A stretch of 64,000 nucleotides of DNA from Mariannaea sp. PMI_226 (GCA_024336345.1 JANFOG010000003.1:4222501-4286500); one strand, 5' to 3'; positions 10,650-21,639 are shown, counted from the first letter of the stretch. A program made the numbers and translations. The notes: generated by a model not told the origin, from the letters alone.

Positions 10650-11703
10650 CAAGAAACTAGCTACACGAATCGGCTGGACCAGTTTATGCACAATTTTGAG
10701 AAAACCTGCTCTATAGTTGAAGACTGCACCGCATCAATGTATACATGGGGGATGTGTACTGGTCGGGCCCAACGTACGTATGTCGTGATGTGGACCACTC
10801 ACCTCGTAGCTTGCCACCTTTCCTGGAAAGATATCTAGTGACCGAGTTGTAGAACAATTCCCCTACAGCTATTTGAAGCGATATGATGTTAGTGGAATCT
10901 CTAGTGTTGTAGTTTTGCCGTTTATATAGTATTCCAAACAGTAATATACAGGAATGCTACGCTCTCAAATGGAGCGTTCTATTTTCGCAGTCAACACGCC
11001 ATCATAGGGATAGAGTAGTAGTATTGACGGAGAACATTAGAGTATCCATGCAACTAATTTACTAGTTAGTATTCCCAAGCGTTTCTCCAAGCCTCCTTCC
11101 CGTTGAACGGGCAACGGGCTCTAGGGTAGGCTCCGCCCGACACATGTGCATTCAACATCTATAATTCACAACCCCATATTAGACCGCAAGCCCCACACTT
11201 CAGGTACGCTACCCTAGATAGAGCCCATCGAGGCATGTCCACTTGCCCCAATAAGGACGGTATGTGGGTAGCCCTCTCAGGCCGTAATAGCCACTCTCAC
11301 ACTCACGCGCTTCACCCCTATAGGAGACTTTACTGGCCATGTGGTCGGCTATAGGTATAATTCTAGCAATGTTCGACACATGCACTCAAAACAGCTCTTC
11401 CCATACTTGGAAAGTTCGAAGATGGATTCGAGCGGAAGGATCCAGGACACTTCTGGGCTGATCGCCAGAAGATCCGAAAGTGGATTGCAAAGCTCACAAC
11501 CTTATCGGGCAGTGTTTGGACCTGTAATTACTTGTGGTTACTGAGCCTTACGTTGCCTTTGGCCTGTTTTAGGCACAGATTTGCATTTTTGGTTGAACTC
11601 AAAAACGGTTCTGCATTGCTCGCAGGAACTATAAACCCGACTGGCTGGCTTGAAATCCGGGGCAGTTACTGCCAATACATAGCAGTCTCATATTGAGCTT
11701 GCC
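10650..11703. other. Long intergenic stretch, no gene seen
   Basis: About 1 kb with only short open frames (for example 67 codons at 11341-11544) that have no recognisable motif or splice context. Confidence 0.4.
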
Positions 11704-12262
11704 ATGGACATGCCGTACGAGAAACTGACGCATCGAACTACCCGTAGGAAAGCTCGTTTGCAGGTGCAGCCCCATCAGGGTGGGTTGAGACCCCGAATTG
11801 ACTTGCAAGCTACCACTGACTACAGAGCGAATGGTAGACGATGGTGATGACTCTGAGGAGCTCGGGAGCTCCGATAGCTCTTACAGCACAGAGAGCAGCG
11901 AGATGACCGACACAATGGGCAATTTCATTGTACCTGATTCACAGGGCGAAGAGTGAGTCTGCTTTAATGCTGAGTACCAGGGAGCAGCCGCTAACCCTCA
12001 CGGCCTCAGCGTGCATGAGACCGGGTCACCGGTAGATTCTTTGAGTCCACTTCTGAACTCTCTGGAGAAGATGGGTCCTGCCATTGACGAAGCTGTACGA
12101 GCGCTGAATGAACTGAGGATCTTATCTGATCTCGCCCTCGCCGTGCAGAGCGGACGGTACTGCCTGCGCTGCCAGTCTGACGAATCTCAACCATTCAGCC
12201 CTCTGCAGTCTGACGACTTAGACTTTCGCCCAGTCCTGCGCAGCCGTGGAGATAAATTCTAG
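11704..12262 (+). CDS. Hypothetical Ser/acidic-rich protein, three exons
   Basis: Unrecognised. Exons 11704-11779, 11826-11952 and 12010-12262 join in frame to give 151 residues. Intron 1 (11780-11825) has GTGGGT, CTGAC and ACAG; intron 2 (11953-12009) has GTGAGT, CTAAC and TCAG. The N-terminus is basic (HRTTRRKARL), residues 30-65 are Asp/Ser/Glu-rich, and the C-terminal half contains a short predicted helix (AIDEAVRALNELRILSDL) followed by a lone CLRC. The consistent frame across both junctions is the main evidence that this is a gene. Confidence 0.5.
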
Positions 12263-12575
12263 GAGAAATAGATTAAAGAACTGGAGAATGGGAGGTCGGA
12301 GGACGGGGACACTGGAAACAATATGCCAAGTACGACCCATGGGGTGGGGAATTAGCTGGCAGGGGCCGGGAGACATCGCCAGCTATGACTCGCAGCAGTG
12401 AAACAAGCCCTATAGCGACCGTATCATAAAACATATAATAAATTTTGCACTGAACTATTTCGATACTGTGGAAGCAATCTTTTTATAACTAATCTGTAAC
12501 GATAATTTACACTGAAGTCCACATCGATTGGTGATTATTGAATATAATAGGAACAGCTAGATGGCGCAGATACGT
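12263..12575. other. Intergenic between convergent genes
   Basis: Shared 3' flank of the plus-strand gene ending at 12262 and the minus-strand ferric reductase ending at 12576. AT-rich; nothing else seen. Confidence 0.5.
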
Positions 12576-14452
12576 CTACTCTGGCTGGTATTCCAGCTCT
12601 CGTAGCGCAAATCCGCTACCAACATAGCCGCGGATCGTGTCACGCAACGTATCCCTCATCACCCCGGTGCCAGAGACTTTTCGATTAGTGAGAAAGCGGT
12701 AAGAAGCCAATGTAGCTGTATAGGCATAACGAAACATACCGAGAACCAATCCTGATCCTTCTGCTCTCCTGATCTGCCGCTGCACATCCCCGACGAGCTT
12801 GGTATCCCTGAGCGGCAAGTTCGCCACCGCTGCCTCGTCTGCGGCCGTGTCGTCAGAGAAGTGGACCCGGCGCTTTACCCTACCAATATTGTAGTGTCTA
12901 TCATGCTCCTCCTGGATGATCTTCCCAAGGTCAGGTGCCCTCTTTAAGATGAAAAGACGCTCATGGTCGCCAAAAGTCTGGGTTTCAGGCCAATGCTGGC
13001 AATAGATGGAGATGCATAAATTCTAACGCATGGACTCAGAGCTGGCCTCGAAAGTAATGGGCAGGAGCAGGTGCAAAGGGGATATCGAGCTTACATATTC
13101 ATTCTGCTCCGCATTCTCAAGGACATCGTCAATGAGCGGCTTTACCAGCAACATAAGCCCAAGATAGTCTCTGCTTGTCAGCTAGGGCAAGTTGTCAATG
13201 AAGACAAATAGCTGACCTACCTTTGTGCTCGAGATGCCATACGAGGTGGACACGTCTACGGAGCCTGTTCCCAAGCGCATTGTCGTTAAACAGCTTTTTG
13301 ATATATGGAAGTATCGAAGTAAGACCGAAATCAGATGCCACCAAGACGACAGTCTTGAACTCAAGGACAGGTACGGTGATACCGTGAGGACCACTGATGA
13401 ATGCTAGGTACTGGTTCTGACCGTAATTCGACAGTTGCAACAGCTTGCTTGTAAAGCCATGGCGTGGCTCGATCAGCAGCTCCAAACTGTCTTGCGCAAT
13501 AGGTGACCAAGAAATTACCGTGAAAGGATGGCTGGACAGTAGGGCTTGCGAAGGGACCCACAGGTTGATGTACTGCCCTGCATCCACGCGCACCGGGCGC
13601 GGGAGGTAGACCGTGGCTTGGAGGCTGCCGTTGTCGCGTCTAACCACGATGCGCGGGCACAGCTTCCCAAGCGCCTTATTCCGGTAGAGCACAATGGCAG
13701 CCTGAGCGAGCATAAGGAAACCACAGATAGCCCCGTAGATGTAGGCAGGGAGTCGGTACATGTCCGAAACTGAGAAGATGTGGTAAATGATGGACGCGGC
13801 AAAAACTATGGCCAGAAATTGGTGAAGACGGAGGAAAAGCTCATACGAATGCCTACGTAGCGGGAGAGCCGATAGCACCACGAGAAGGCCGAGAGCTGAA
13901 GTGCCCTGCCGAAGGCGTTAGACTTAGCCTCACATGGCGAACTATAGAAGAGTGGCATACCACAATGGCAAAGCGCAGCGACCAAGTGTCGAGAGACGCT
14001 GTACGGGGCCGCACGGTCACTGCTATGACATGAGTGAAGAGCAGGCTCGCGGACACAAGGCTACAGGTGCGGTGAACTTGCCGATATGTCGTCAACGAGA
14101 CGCCGAAGAAATCAGCCAGAAAACCAAGATGAATAGCGAGAAACACAGGCCCTAGGTTAATGAGAGAGAGGACGGCCGCTCGGGAAGCGAAAGTAAATGA
14201 GACTGAACGGCCATTATAGCATAGGCATATCACGTTACCGCTAACATAGATAATATGAACGAGAACTGACAAGATGGTATACGGGCCGATCCATGTATGA
14301 CGCCGGATAGCATAGCGGTAACAGAGATTCCTGAGGAGACAAACCCATACATACACCGCGAGATGCCTTAGATGCGGTCCTAAGTGCGCAACCATAAAGA
14401 TGACAAGGGACGCAGCGCAAAAGGCGATCGCATATACAACTGTTGGATCCAT
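12576..14452 (-). CDS. Ferric reductase-like transmembrane oxidoreductase (FRE/NOX family)
   Basis: Plasma-membrane metalloreductase family: electrons pass from NAD(P)H through FAD and two haems across the membrane to Fe(III) or Cu(II). Five exons on the minus strand: 14452-13961, 13905-13221, 13168-13095, 13022-12740, 12676-12576, total 544 residues. The acceptor of intron 2 is uncertain by a few bases; the choice here keeps frame. The haem ligands are present as two H-x13-H pairs, His52/His66 and His127/His141, in membrane helices. The FAD motif is HPFTVISW and the nicotinamide-site motifs are SGPHG and a C-terminal SGTGVMRD. The glycine-rich loop is atypical (VASDFGLTSILP instead of AGGxG). 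The start is the ATG before the first membrane helix. No lesion is seen, so it is probably functional. FREs are recurrent Starship cargo; general iron uptake is the alternative context. Confidence 0.85.
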
Positions 14453-14782
14453 AGCCAGAATTTCTAGAAGAATTTTACTCTCCAGAGGGAAAGACCGGGT
14501 TGCGACGCGCCACGTGTGGCCGGGGAGGCACAAGGTATAATCTGTGCATGTGTGTGTCCAGTTTCTGCCGGGGACCCTAAGTCACAAAGCTTCGAGAGCC
14601 ATTAACGGTATCCTGCACGCATACATAAGAAAGGGGATATCACAGAACTGTACAATACAGTACAGTACAGTACTGTACAGAAACCACCTTTCATAAGAAA
14701 AGTGCACCTCTGCTGAAGACATTCAACCAACCTTGAGGTGTACAGACCTTGCAGTGCGTCCTAGTTGAGCTTTCAAGTAACG
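14453..14782. other. Intergenic with TACAG palindrome
   Basis: Region between the start of the ferric reductase gene and the end of the chromodomain gene. It contains the TACAG repeat and palindrome described separately. Confidence 0.5.
14649..14681. repeat. TACAG microrepeat with 14-bp perfect palindrome
   Basis: Four TACAG units run into TACTGTACAG. GTACAGTACTGTAC at 14665-14678 is a perfect palindrome. It lies about 200 bp upstream of the ferric reductase start, so it could be a regulator-binding site or merely a microsatellite. Confidence 0.7.
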
Positions 14783-15262
14783 CTAGCATCTATTCTGGTT
14801 AAACTCCCTAGTAAGACTTTTAGGTAGATTTGATTCCGGCTCCCAAGTTTGAGCGCTTTTATCATACCCTACCCATTCCACTAGATACTGTCGTTTCCCT
14901 CCCTTGACTTGCATCTTTGTGATTTCGTGAACGAGAAATAGGCCATCGCGATCCAGCTGTAGGGCACTATCTCGACCGCCATGGCGTTCCCAAAACTCTA
15001 GCAGCTGCTGCAGGCAAGTCCTGTGCAGCTTAGACTCAGGAACGTATGATTCTTGCATATCTTCCCATAACACCAAGATGGAGACCCTTCCTTCACTCTG
15101 TTGCTGAAAATCGAGCAGTCGTACGATATCTAAACAGCGTCTTTGTTGCATGATATCGAACTCTCGGTAAGCATGCTGAACCATTCTTTCAAGCTCGCTC
15201 CCTTCCTCGATCATGGGGGCTACAGGTGCTCGCCGAAGAGCTTTCCCTTCTGTTGTCTCCAT
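14783..15262 (-). CDS. Protein with two chromodomain-like segments
   Basis: 159 residues from the first ATG (15262). The C-terminal 50 residues are a clear chromodomain: FLVHEITKMQ...GKRQYLVEW, then the aromatic W of TWEPESNL and a final LTREF. The preceding 50 residues (IVRLLDFQQQ..., SILVLWED, SYVPESKL, LLEFWERH) align to the same pattern and look like a diverged second copy. Chromodomains bind methylated histone tails; here only the second retains the usual aromatic residues. It could be a small stand-alone chromatin reader, or the detached C-terminus of a chromodomain-bearing retrotransposon integrase, but no integrase or reverse transcriptase is present nearby. Upstream exons are possible. 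Confidence 0.7.
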   Translation of the reverse strand: METTEGKALRRAPVAPMIEEGSELERMVQHAYREFDIMQQRRCLDIVRLLDFQQQSEGRVSILVLWEDMQESYVPESKLHRTCLQQLLEFWERHGGRDSALQLDRDGLFLVHEITKMQVKGGKRQYLVEWVGYDKSAQTWEPESNLPKSLTREFNQNRC

Positions 15263-16101
15263 CGACAAATGGGGGCAAGTCTAATCTGGCGAAGTTAGAT
15301 ACACTATTCGGGCTCGATCAGAGGTAAGCTAGGAATAGCAGGATTATATTACCTTAAAAATTATTGGAATGCAAGTGTTCTCATCGATCAGCCGGTACAG
15401 TATATTCTTCGACTTCGTGCAAGTCTTGGAATCGGCGCTAGTTATCTAGTTGAACACGCACAGTAGCCAGCGGCAGACCTGCGAGGGGCCTGACAGAGAA
15501 TGCACAGAATGCACATTATTTGTACATCCTCAAATTGAGACTGGACATGGTTTATCCTAATGGAGCAGGAATATCTCTGGGCAAAAAGTCGCTTGTACGT
15601 CGCGGTTCACGAGAGATACCTAACTTACACAGTACTCAACCAAGTACAGTATCACGCGCGGAAAAGCTTTCCGTGCCGATGTGTAATCGCTCTGCAGGCT
15701 CCTTGACGGATTTGCTCCAAGAGTCTAATTAGCTTCTCGGAACGGCCTAGTGCTCCCTCCGATCCGAAGAACTCACGCGACAATCCACCGCCCCACCATT
15801 TTCGGCTCGGTGTTCCCATCGAGAAATAGCTCAGTCGGAGGTGCGACAGTTCCAACAACCCCCGCAGAGTCAATTCTCGACATTCGTTGACGTCCAGATC
15901 TGGCCCTGGGCGATTAGTAATAGAGTCATCCTTCTAGCCACACGGAGCAAACCCCTGGGAGTACGTTTCATGTACGCATCTGGCCTGCCTTTAAACCGAA
16001 ATTAGATCATAAATGAGGCCGGGATCTTTGCCAGCTCACCCAATCGTCCCTACAACATTCAGAACCAACTAAACTTGACTTGCTTGTCGGGCTTACATCA
16101 C
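15263..16101. other. Intergenic, no gene seen
   Basis: No supported coding region. Two GTACAGTA octamers at 15396 and 15644. Confidence 0.45.
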
Positions 16102-16522
16102 ATGTCGTCATATGGACCAAGAGGGTCCGACTTGGCGAAGCCAAATGCTAAACTGGACCTTCTACAGGAGATTCGAGCTCTACGCTGGACAATAGTGCGG
16201 TTCAACAGGCTATCGGACATGTGAGCTGAACCCACCAACAGAGGGGGGGTTGTGAGTAATTGGTCTATTAATCAGTAGAAACCAACAGATTGCTCAATCG
16301 TCTAAAGGAATTGGAATTGGAGTAAGCAAACCTTAGTCACGCTTGTTGAGCACTTGAAGTTGATATGTTCACTGCTTTAGACATGATGAAGTTAGGAGAA
16401 GGTTTGTCTGCTGGATCGAGAACAACGCGCGGTTTTGTTTGCTGAAATTATCAATCTTCAGGGTATTAGGGTTTATGACACAGTATGTCCGAAAAGGCTT
16501 CATGTCCAGATCGCATCGTTAG
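16102..16522 (+). CDS. Small multi-exon coiled-coil protein
   Basis: Unrecognised. Proposed exons 16102-16220, 16289-16321 and 16381-16522 give 97 residues. Both introns are phase 2 (16221-16288 with a GTGAGC donor; 16322-16380 with a GTAAGC donor and CTTTAG acceptor). The middle exon is only 33 bp and encodes part of a leucine-rich helix (LLNRLKELELE, continuing HDEVRRR). The preceding exon also looks helical (LLQEIRALRWTIVRFNRLSD). The exon pattern resembles the gene at 20831-21438. Function unknown; the end of the last exon is less certain. Confidence 0.45.
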
Positions 16523-16784
16523 CTAATCATCCTCCAAGGTGGAATTCGCATTGCCAGAAACTTAAGAACACTGCAGCACATATGATAGAGGTGTATCCTG
16601 ACGATCAGTCCACCTCCCTTGACCCATTGTGCACAATAGGCTATCCGGGTGACCTTTTAACGAGTCACATGTTCTGCGATAAGGAATGGTACATATATAT
16701 ACCGTTCCCGGCTGCTCATTCTTATCCTACCTCACACGCTAACTTTTCAAAAGACGATTGCTGCTTTCTTCTCCCACAATTGAA

Positions 16785-17132
16785 ATGCCTATATCTGTCT
16801 TAGAGGAGAAAACCCCTTCTTGTTGCGGCATCGCTACATGCTGTACTACGGCACAAAGCAATATCATCATTTCAACTTGCCTGGAACAAATAAGAAACTT
16901 GACGGGCCCGTCCAGTTCCATTCAAAACGATCTGTTCACTTCAATACAAAACGACCCGTCCAGTTCAATTCAAAACGATCTGTCCAGTTCAATTCAAATG
17001 GATCTTGAAAACGGACTTGAAAATATGCATATGTGTTCGAGATACTTCGCGATGGGGATGATAGAAGCTCTTAACACCATCACGCAATATCGCTTGGAGA
17101 GACGGCATGGTAGCCAGAAGGGAAACAACTAG
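16785..17132 (+). CDS. Hypothetical protein with 8-residue SSSIQND repeats
   Basis: Unrecognised 115-residue open frame. Residues 42-73 consist of four copies of an octapeptide (consensus SSSIQNDL) encoded by a 24-bp tandem repeat. The N-terminal part has several cysteines, the C-terminal part is predicted helical. It may be a separate gene or a downstream exon of the gene at 16102; I could not decide. Preservation of the frame through the repeat favours coding. Confidence 0.35.
   Translation: MPISVLEEKTPSCCGIATCCTTAQSNIIISTCLEQIRNLTGPSSSIQNDLFTSIQNDPSSSIQNDLSSSIQMDLENGLENMHMCSRYFAMGMIEALNTITQYRLERRHGSQKGNN
16909..17004 (+). repeat. 24-bp tandem repeat, four copies
   Basis: Four consecutive 24-bp units (16909-16932, 16933-16956, 16957-16980, 16981-17004) with consensus TGTCCAGTTCAATTCAAAAC plus GATC. 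Copies differ at a few positions. Unit length is a multiple of three, so the reading frame is kept. Confidence 0.85.
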
Positions 17133-19413
17133 AGTACAAAATTTGAATTCAGTAGTAGCCTAATGTGGAAAAACAAGCAGACGAAGCATTAGTATTATAT
17201 AAATAAATACAAAACATTGTACAGCGCTATAGCACTTCCTGGCTTTTAATCTAAATTAACCTCGAGCGTTTCATTTATCTAAGCAGCCATACCAACACGA
17301 GCACTGCCAAAGAACCGCGATTGCGCAAGAATAGGGGGTGTCAGAGAGTTAGGTATGCCGGCGTCCTAGCTCGATGGTCATTAAGTATTAGCAAACTGGA
17401 CAGAGTTGCCCCTCATCTGCTTATTCTGAGTCCGAGGGCTACAAATGGATTTTAAATTCATGCCTATCTGTAGACACATGATCAAAAACGGACAATATTA
17501 AGAGGCAGGCTATAAGTCGAGATTTGTTGCTGTGAACCAGGTTGCAAAACAGAACATCTGGCCGCCTGATACAGTGCCCGTGGGCGAATTCATTTACATC
17601 GGGCCATACACATACAATCAGCCGGAAGTCCCAGTACTCCCAATCTTTCAGCGGTATTCCTTTCTTTTTGCATTATGCACGCAACCAAGGCGCTCAAGTA
17701 CTCAAAAAGAGACTTCAAAGTCGAGTCGGTGACTTTTTTCACGGATCAAGCACTGGTACAGAGGGTTGTTCCCATATCGGAACCTGGCAAGGTAACTTAT
17801 CTTTGTACAACATCGTCAGCAGCTCACATGATTGTAGATATCCATTGTAGTCTCCGGGTTCGGCTCAGATGTGAAGTTCAGCTCAATTCGACTCGAACCA
17901 CCTCGGGATAGCGGCATCTGTGTGCGTGGTTTCAATGTCGTTAGACAGAATAAGTCTAATGTTAGGAATGCGGTACGCAACTCAGACTTGCAACAGGACC
18001 CCACGCAATGCAGCGTCTTGGACGAACCCCTAGCATGCAACAAGGAAGCCAGATGTTACCATTATTCCATTCGGATCTGGCTTGAATTCAAGCCTTCCAT
18101 AGCACCAGCTGCGGAGACCGCACAATTACGGCTGGTATATACCACATCTTCGATGCATTGGTCCGCTTTCCATGTGCTCGACTTACACTCGCAAATTTCA
18201 AGCGCAATCCTGGTTACCATGGCGAAACTGCACAATCTCAGCTCAGAAGACTGGGACACTTGTAAGGTAATTCTTTCATCTCGACAGTGCCAAGCTGCTT
18301 CAGGAGCTAGCCACTTTTGCGAAAAGGTGCATCTCCAGAGAAGCTTTTACCAAACGAGAGGGCGAGATCAAATTACAGGCAAATTCGAGGAGGTTGCGCA
18401 GCCGAGCCACTCACCAGGCATGCCATCAGAACACAGCCAACAGGAAAACCGTCAGCGTACGTCTTCGGAGATAGACCAACAGATACGACAACACATCCAA
18501 GCACATGGACAGGCGTGCCAGTGCCTCGAGAAGAGAGTCGGTCCTGATACAACATGGGTCATCAGCGGCCAAGCATTCTTCGCAGGGGTGACAACCTTGG
18601 CTCAACCAATCAGTTGCGTGAAATTTGGGAATGTTGTCATCTGTCGGGAGTTTGACGACGTTGGGGGGGGCGGGTTCAATGTGAAAGTTTGGGGCGAACC
18701 CATCACCCCTGTCTTTCCCGGGCCTGTGCAAGTCATGATAGACAACAATTGCTTTCATGAGGTGGCGATGCCGGCGCGTTTTCCCTTAGACCCAATTCAG
18801 TTTACATGCATGGATAAATATTGAAACAGAATCCTTGTATGTCTAAACCGGAACAGCAGACAGCTGGCACTGAACACGTCTCAGAGATCAGTACTGGATA
18901 GTAATCGTGGAAAGGCGAGCCCTATGGATTGATTCTGTTTTCTTAATAAACTTCTCACTACTAAAACAAATTACTCCAACTGGGTTTTTGATACCTCCCT
19001 CTAGCAGCTCAAATCTTTGTGAGCTGGGTCTACCCTAGACGTATGCAGTATCGGCTTGTATTTTGCTGGCTGTTAGACAGGCGGGTCTTTGCTACAGGAT
19101 AAGCACAGCGATGAGGATACTATTGATGGCGCCGATTGGCTTGACTGCCTGTGTCGCTCTCTATCCAAGATTTATGAGTGACACTGCTAGAGCTGCCGTG
19201 GAATGGTGCTGAGATTACGTCCGCTAGCTTCACATGCTTGAGGATAGTTTTTGAAGCTGGTATCAGCTACAATAAGCGCGCCAGGCGCTTGAGGCATTGA
19301 CAGATATGCTGACATCCACAAGCTAACGCTGAGCCTTATATATATGCGACTTCTACATAGTAATCCATTTAGCGAGGATTGCACCTTCACTTCATGATTG
19401 TAATCTTAGTGCT
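17133..19413. other. No confident gene; one long open frame at 17871-18824
   Basis: A plus-strand frame of about 317 codons is open from 17871 to 18824, but it begins with GTG and its first ATG lies well inside. The C-terminal part (AFFAGVTTLAQPISCV and VVICREFDDVGGGGFNV) is not obviously low-complexity and could be the last exon of an unrecognised gene whose 5' exons lie around 17.5-17.9 kb. I see no family motif and could not choose splice sites. The rest of the stretch shows nothing. Confidence 0.3.
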
Positions 19414-20073
19414 TTAAGCTGGAACTAGCTCTCCGGTACCATACATAATATTCTCAACTTTGAGGCCTAATTCGCCTAAAGCGCCTAGTCCGCTAGGACA
19501 TATAGGCAAGCAATCTGTTTCAAGCCAGCACTTCTCGTTGGCGCCATACTTGCACACTGGATCAAAAATATTGTAAAGAACGTAATGGTGAGCAACCCAG
19601 CTCTGCGGTTCCAGCAAGCACGAAGAAACGTAGTTCATGCTGTTCGCAGCAGACAACGGAAGTGCGCCGTTGTCAAGCAAGTGTTCACAATTACCTGGGT
19701 CAACAAACTCATACTGGATTTCCTCCCCGCCCCCGAGACGGGGATCTTCAGTAGCCGATTTGCCATAGACAAGGTAATTCCAGGCGTCGTAAGATATATC
19801 GTACGCCCCTTCCGAGCTGTCAATACGTAGTAGATGTACCTCACGACCTTCATATGAAGTGCGAACGCAAATGTTGTTGCAGTCAACTGGTCCAGGCCAA
19901 TACGCTACACGATTCGTGTTGATCTTGCATCCCAACACGCCGATAGATGACGAATACTGGTCATGCGGCGTCATCCGAGCGGAATTAACACTTTTTCTGT
20001 GAGGAATTCTAATTGCTGAAACAAGAACCCCAAATGTTACGGTCATTACAATCGATAGAACATTACACATCAT
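19414..20073 (-). CDS. Secreted cysteine-containing protein, conserved fungal hypothetical
   Basis: 219 residues, intronless. Residues 1-20 form a typical signal peptide (MMCNVLSIVMTVTFGVLVSA). The mature part has about ten cysteines, including GCKINTNRVAYWPGPVDC, and a conserved-looking centre (LLRIDSSEGAYDISYDAWNY) that I associate with a family of secreted ascomycete proteins of unknown function; a double-psi beta-barrel fold is possible but not shown. It would act outside the cell as a wall-associated or effector-like protein. There is no lesion. The first of two adjacent ATG codons is taken as start. Confidence 0.6.
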   Translation of the reverse strand: MMCNVLSIVMTVTFGVLVSAIRIPHRKSVNSARMTPHDQYSSSIGVLGCKINTNRVAYWPGPVDCNNICVRTSYEGREVHLLRIDSSEGAYDISYDAWNYLVYGKSATEDPRLGGGEEIQYEFVDPGNCEHLLDNGALPLSAANSMNYVSSCLLEPQSWVAHHYVLYNIFDPVCKYGANEKCWLETDCLPICPSGLGALGELGLKVENIMYGTGELVPA

Positions 20074-20830
20074 AGATAGTCAGGGAAAAGGTAAAGGGGG
20101 ACCGGGTGGGAGAAGAGGAGAAGAAAAACGAGAAGAGAGCACAGGCGTTCTTGTTAAAATAATGGTTGCTATCAGTCCTTCCATTATCTCAGCTATTGTG
20201 CTTGTAGACCAAATGGGCCGCTTATACTCTGAACGGAAATTAAATTCCGCCCTCAATATGATCCGAAGACTTGACCGTATTCTAGGCTTGCCATTAGTGG
20301 ACTATACAGCACAGGATTCATTACATAAGATGGAGGGCCTTTTCTCAAACTCGGTAAGATACGGCTCCTTAGCCCCGAACCGTTGGTTGCGGCTATCATT
20401 TTTCGCCAAGACCATACGCTTTGAAGATATTGCCATTTCAAGTTAGAGTTATTACTAGGGATTGCGACTCTGCCAGACATAAATTCTATTACGTACTACA
20501 GATTCAACCCCATGGTTGTGCTTGCCGAGTTTTCGGCACGGAACCAGGTTTTGCGGTGACTGATACGCCTGACTCTCCTTCGCTTCTCCTGTAATTTGAG
20601 AGGTGCCCCCCTCCGGACCCACCCTTGAGGAGCCGGATGGTGGAAACGCTCATGAGTAAGCTATACGAATGGTCCAAATCTGCCCATAATCCAAAATTGT
20701 CCGCAATTCAGTTGTGTCCACAAAACACTTATACTCCAGATAAATGGCTAGATCAACTAGAGAACGACCGTTCCACCCACACCTCCTTCCTTAAGTTCCT
20801 TTGAAGTTGAGTGTTCCAACGTTAGTTGTC
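20074..20830. other. Intergenic, no gene seen
   Basis: A 94-codon plus-strand frame (20162-20446) has no motif, and its location in the divergent upstream region of two genes suggests chance. Confidence 0.4.
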
Positions 20831-21438
20831 ATGAACAAAGATCAGCGAAATCGTACAATCCGGGAAGCGATCCAGCAGATGCCACTACCCATGACAGACT
20901 CCACGGTGCCTTATGGTCAATACCCAGCCGAAATTGGTGCTGGTGGGCGAATGTAATTGCAAACGTCATGATGCCCGCGCCTCTCTAACTTTATATAGGC
21001 CGACTAACCGTGAAATAATGCAAGATCTTAGATCGTTAGCCCAACAGGTTGAGTCCTTCTCGAAAAGGCTTAACATGTAAGCATCAACGGCCAGTTGAAG
21101 AAGTCGTAACTAAGATATCTAGCTTGTTTCAAATGGTTTCCAAGCAAGCAAGCAGGTTTGTTGTCTCAACTCGAAAATAAAAAATAGCTGTCTACTAATT
21201 ATATTGATAGCTCTCAGGCCATTGACCAAAAGTAAGTCCTTACACTTTTCATAATGTTGACTAATTCTCATCCTTTTATCCTGTTATGCAGAGTATCCGG
21301 GCTTGAAAAAATGTAAGCACACTACTCCATATTAAGTACACAGTGGACTTACAGTTATTCAGAACGGAGGAGAGATTTAATGAGATTAATGCTACATTCA
21401 AGGACTTAGGTAATCTAGTGGATGCAATAGCCAGTTAA
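20831..21438 (+). CDS. Six-exon micro-exon coiled-coil protein
   Basis: Not detectable as one open frame; found by reading splice signals. Exons 20831-20952, 20999-21076, 21123-21155, 21211-21231, 21292-21312 and 21363-21438 (122, 78, 33, 21, 21, 76 bp) join to 117 codons with a terminal TAA, giving 116 residues. All five introns are phase 2, 46-60 bp, with GTAAT/GTAAG/GTTTG donors, CTAAC/CTAAT-like branch sites and TAG or CAG acceptors. The four internal exons are all multiples of three. From residue 42 the protein is predicted coiled coil (IMQDLRSLAQQVESFSKRL, ...QAIDQKVSGLEKI, FNEINATFKDLGNLVDAI). Each 21-bp exon encodes seven residues, one heptad. Function unknown; a small oligomerising or adaptor protein is the obvious inference. 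The chance of five frame-compatible junctions by accident is low. Confidence 0.75.
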
Positions 21439-21639
21439 TCTTATTCTCAATCAGGTTTTGGTCACAAGGAGGACATTTTTGGGGGCGTGTATATGTAATT
21501 GCATTTTATCAGGTGCGTCTAAGGCCTACAACACTGTCAATTCATCCAGGCCCATTAAACCTTGCTTAGAATCTATTTTCGTGTCCCTAGCTAGTGCTGC
21601 AGGCTTTCCGCCACGTTTGTATTGTTCCTTGCTTGCGCT

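Noticed and set aside
17871..18824. 317-codon frame as a complete gene
   Set aside because: Starts with GTG, no motif, no reliable splice sites; kept only as an uncertain stretch.
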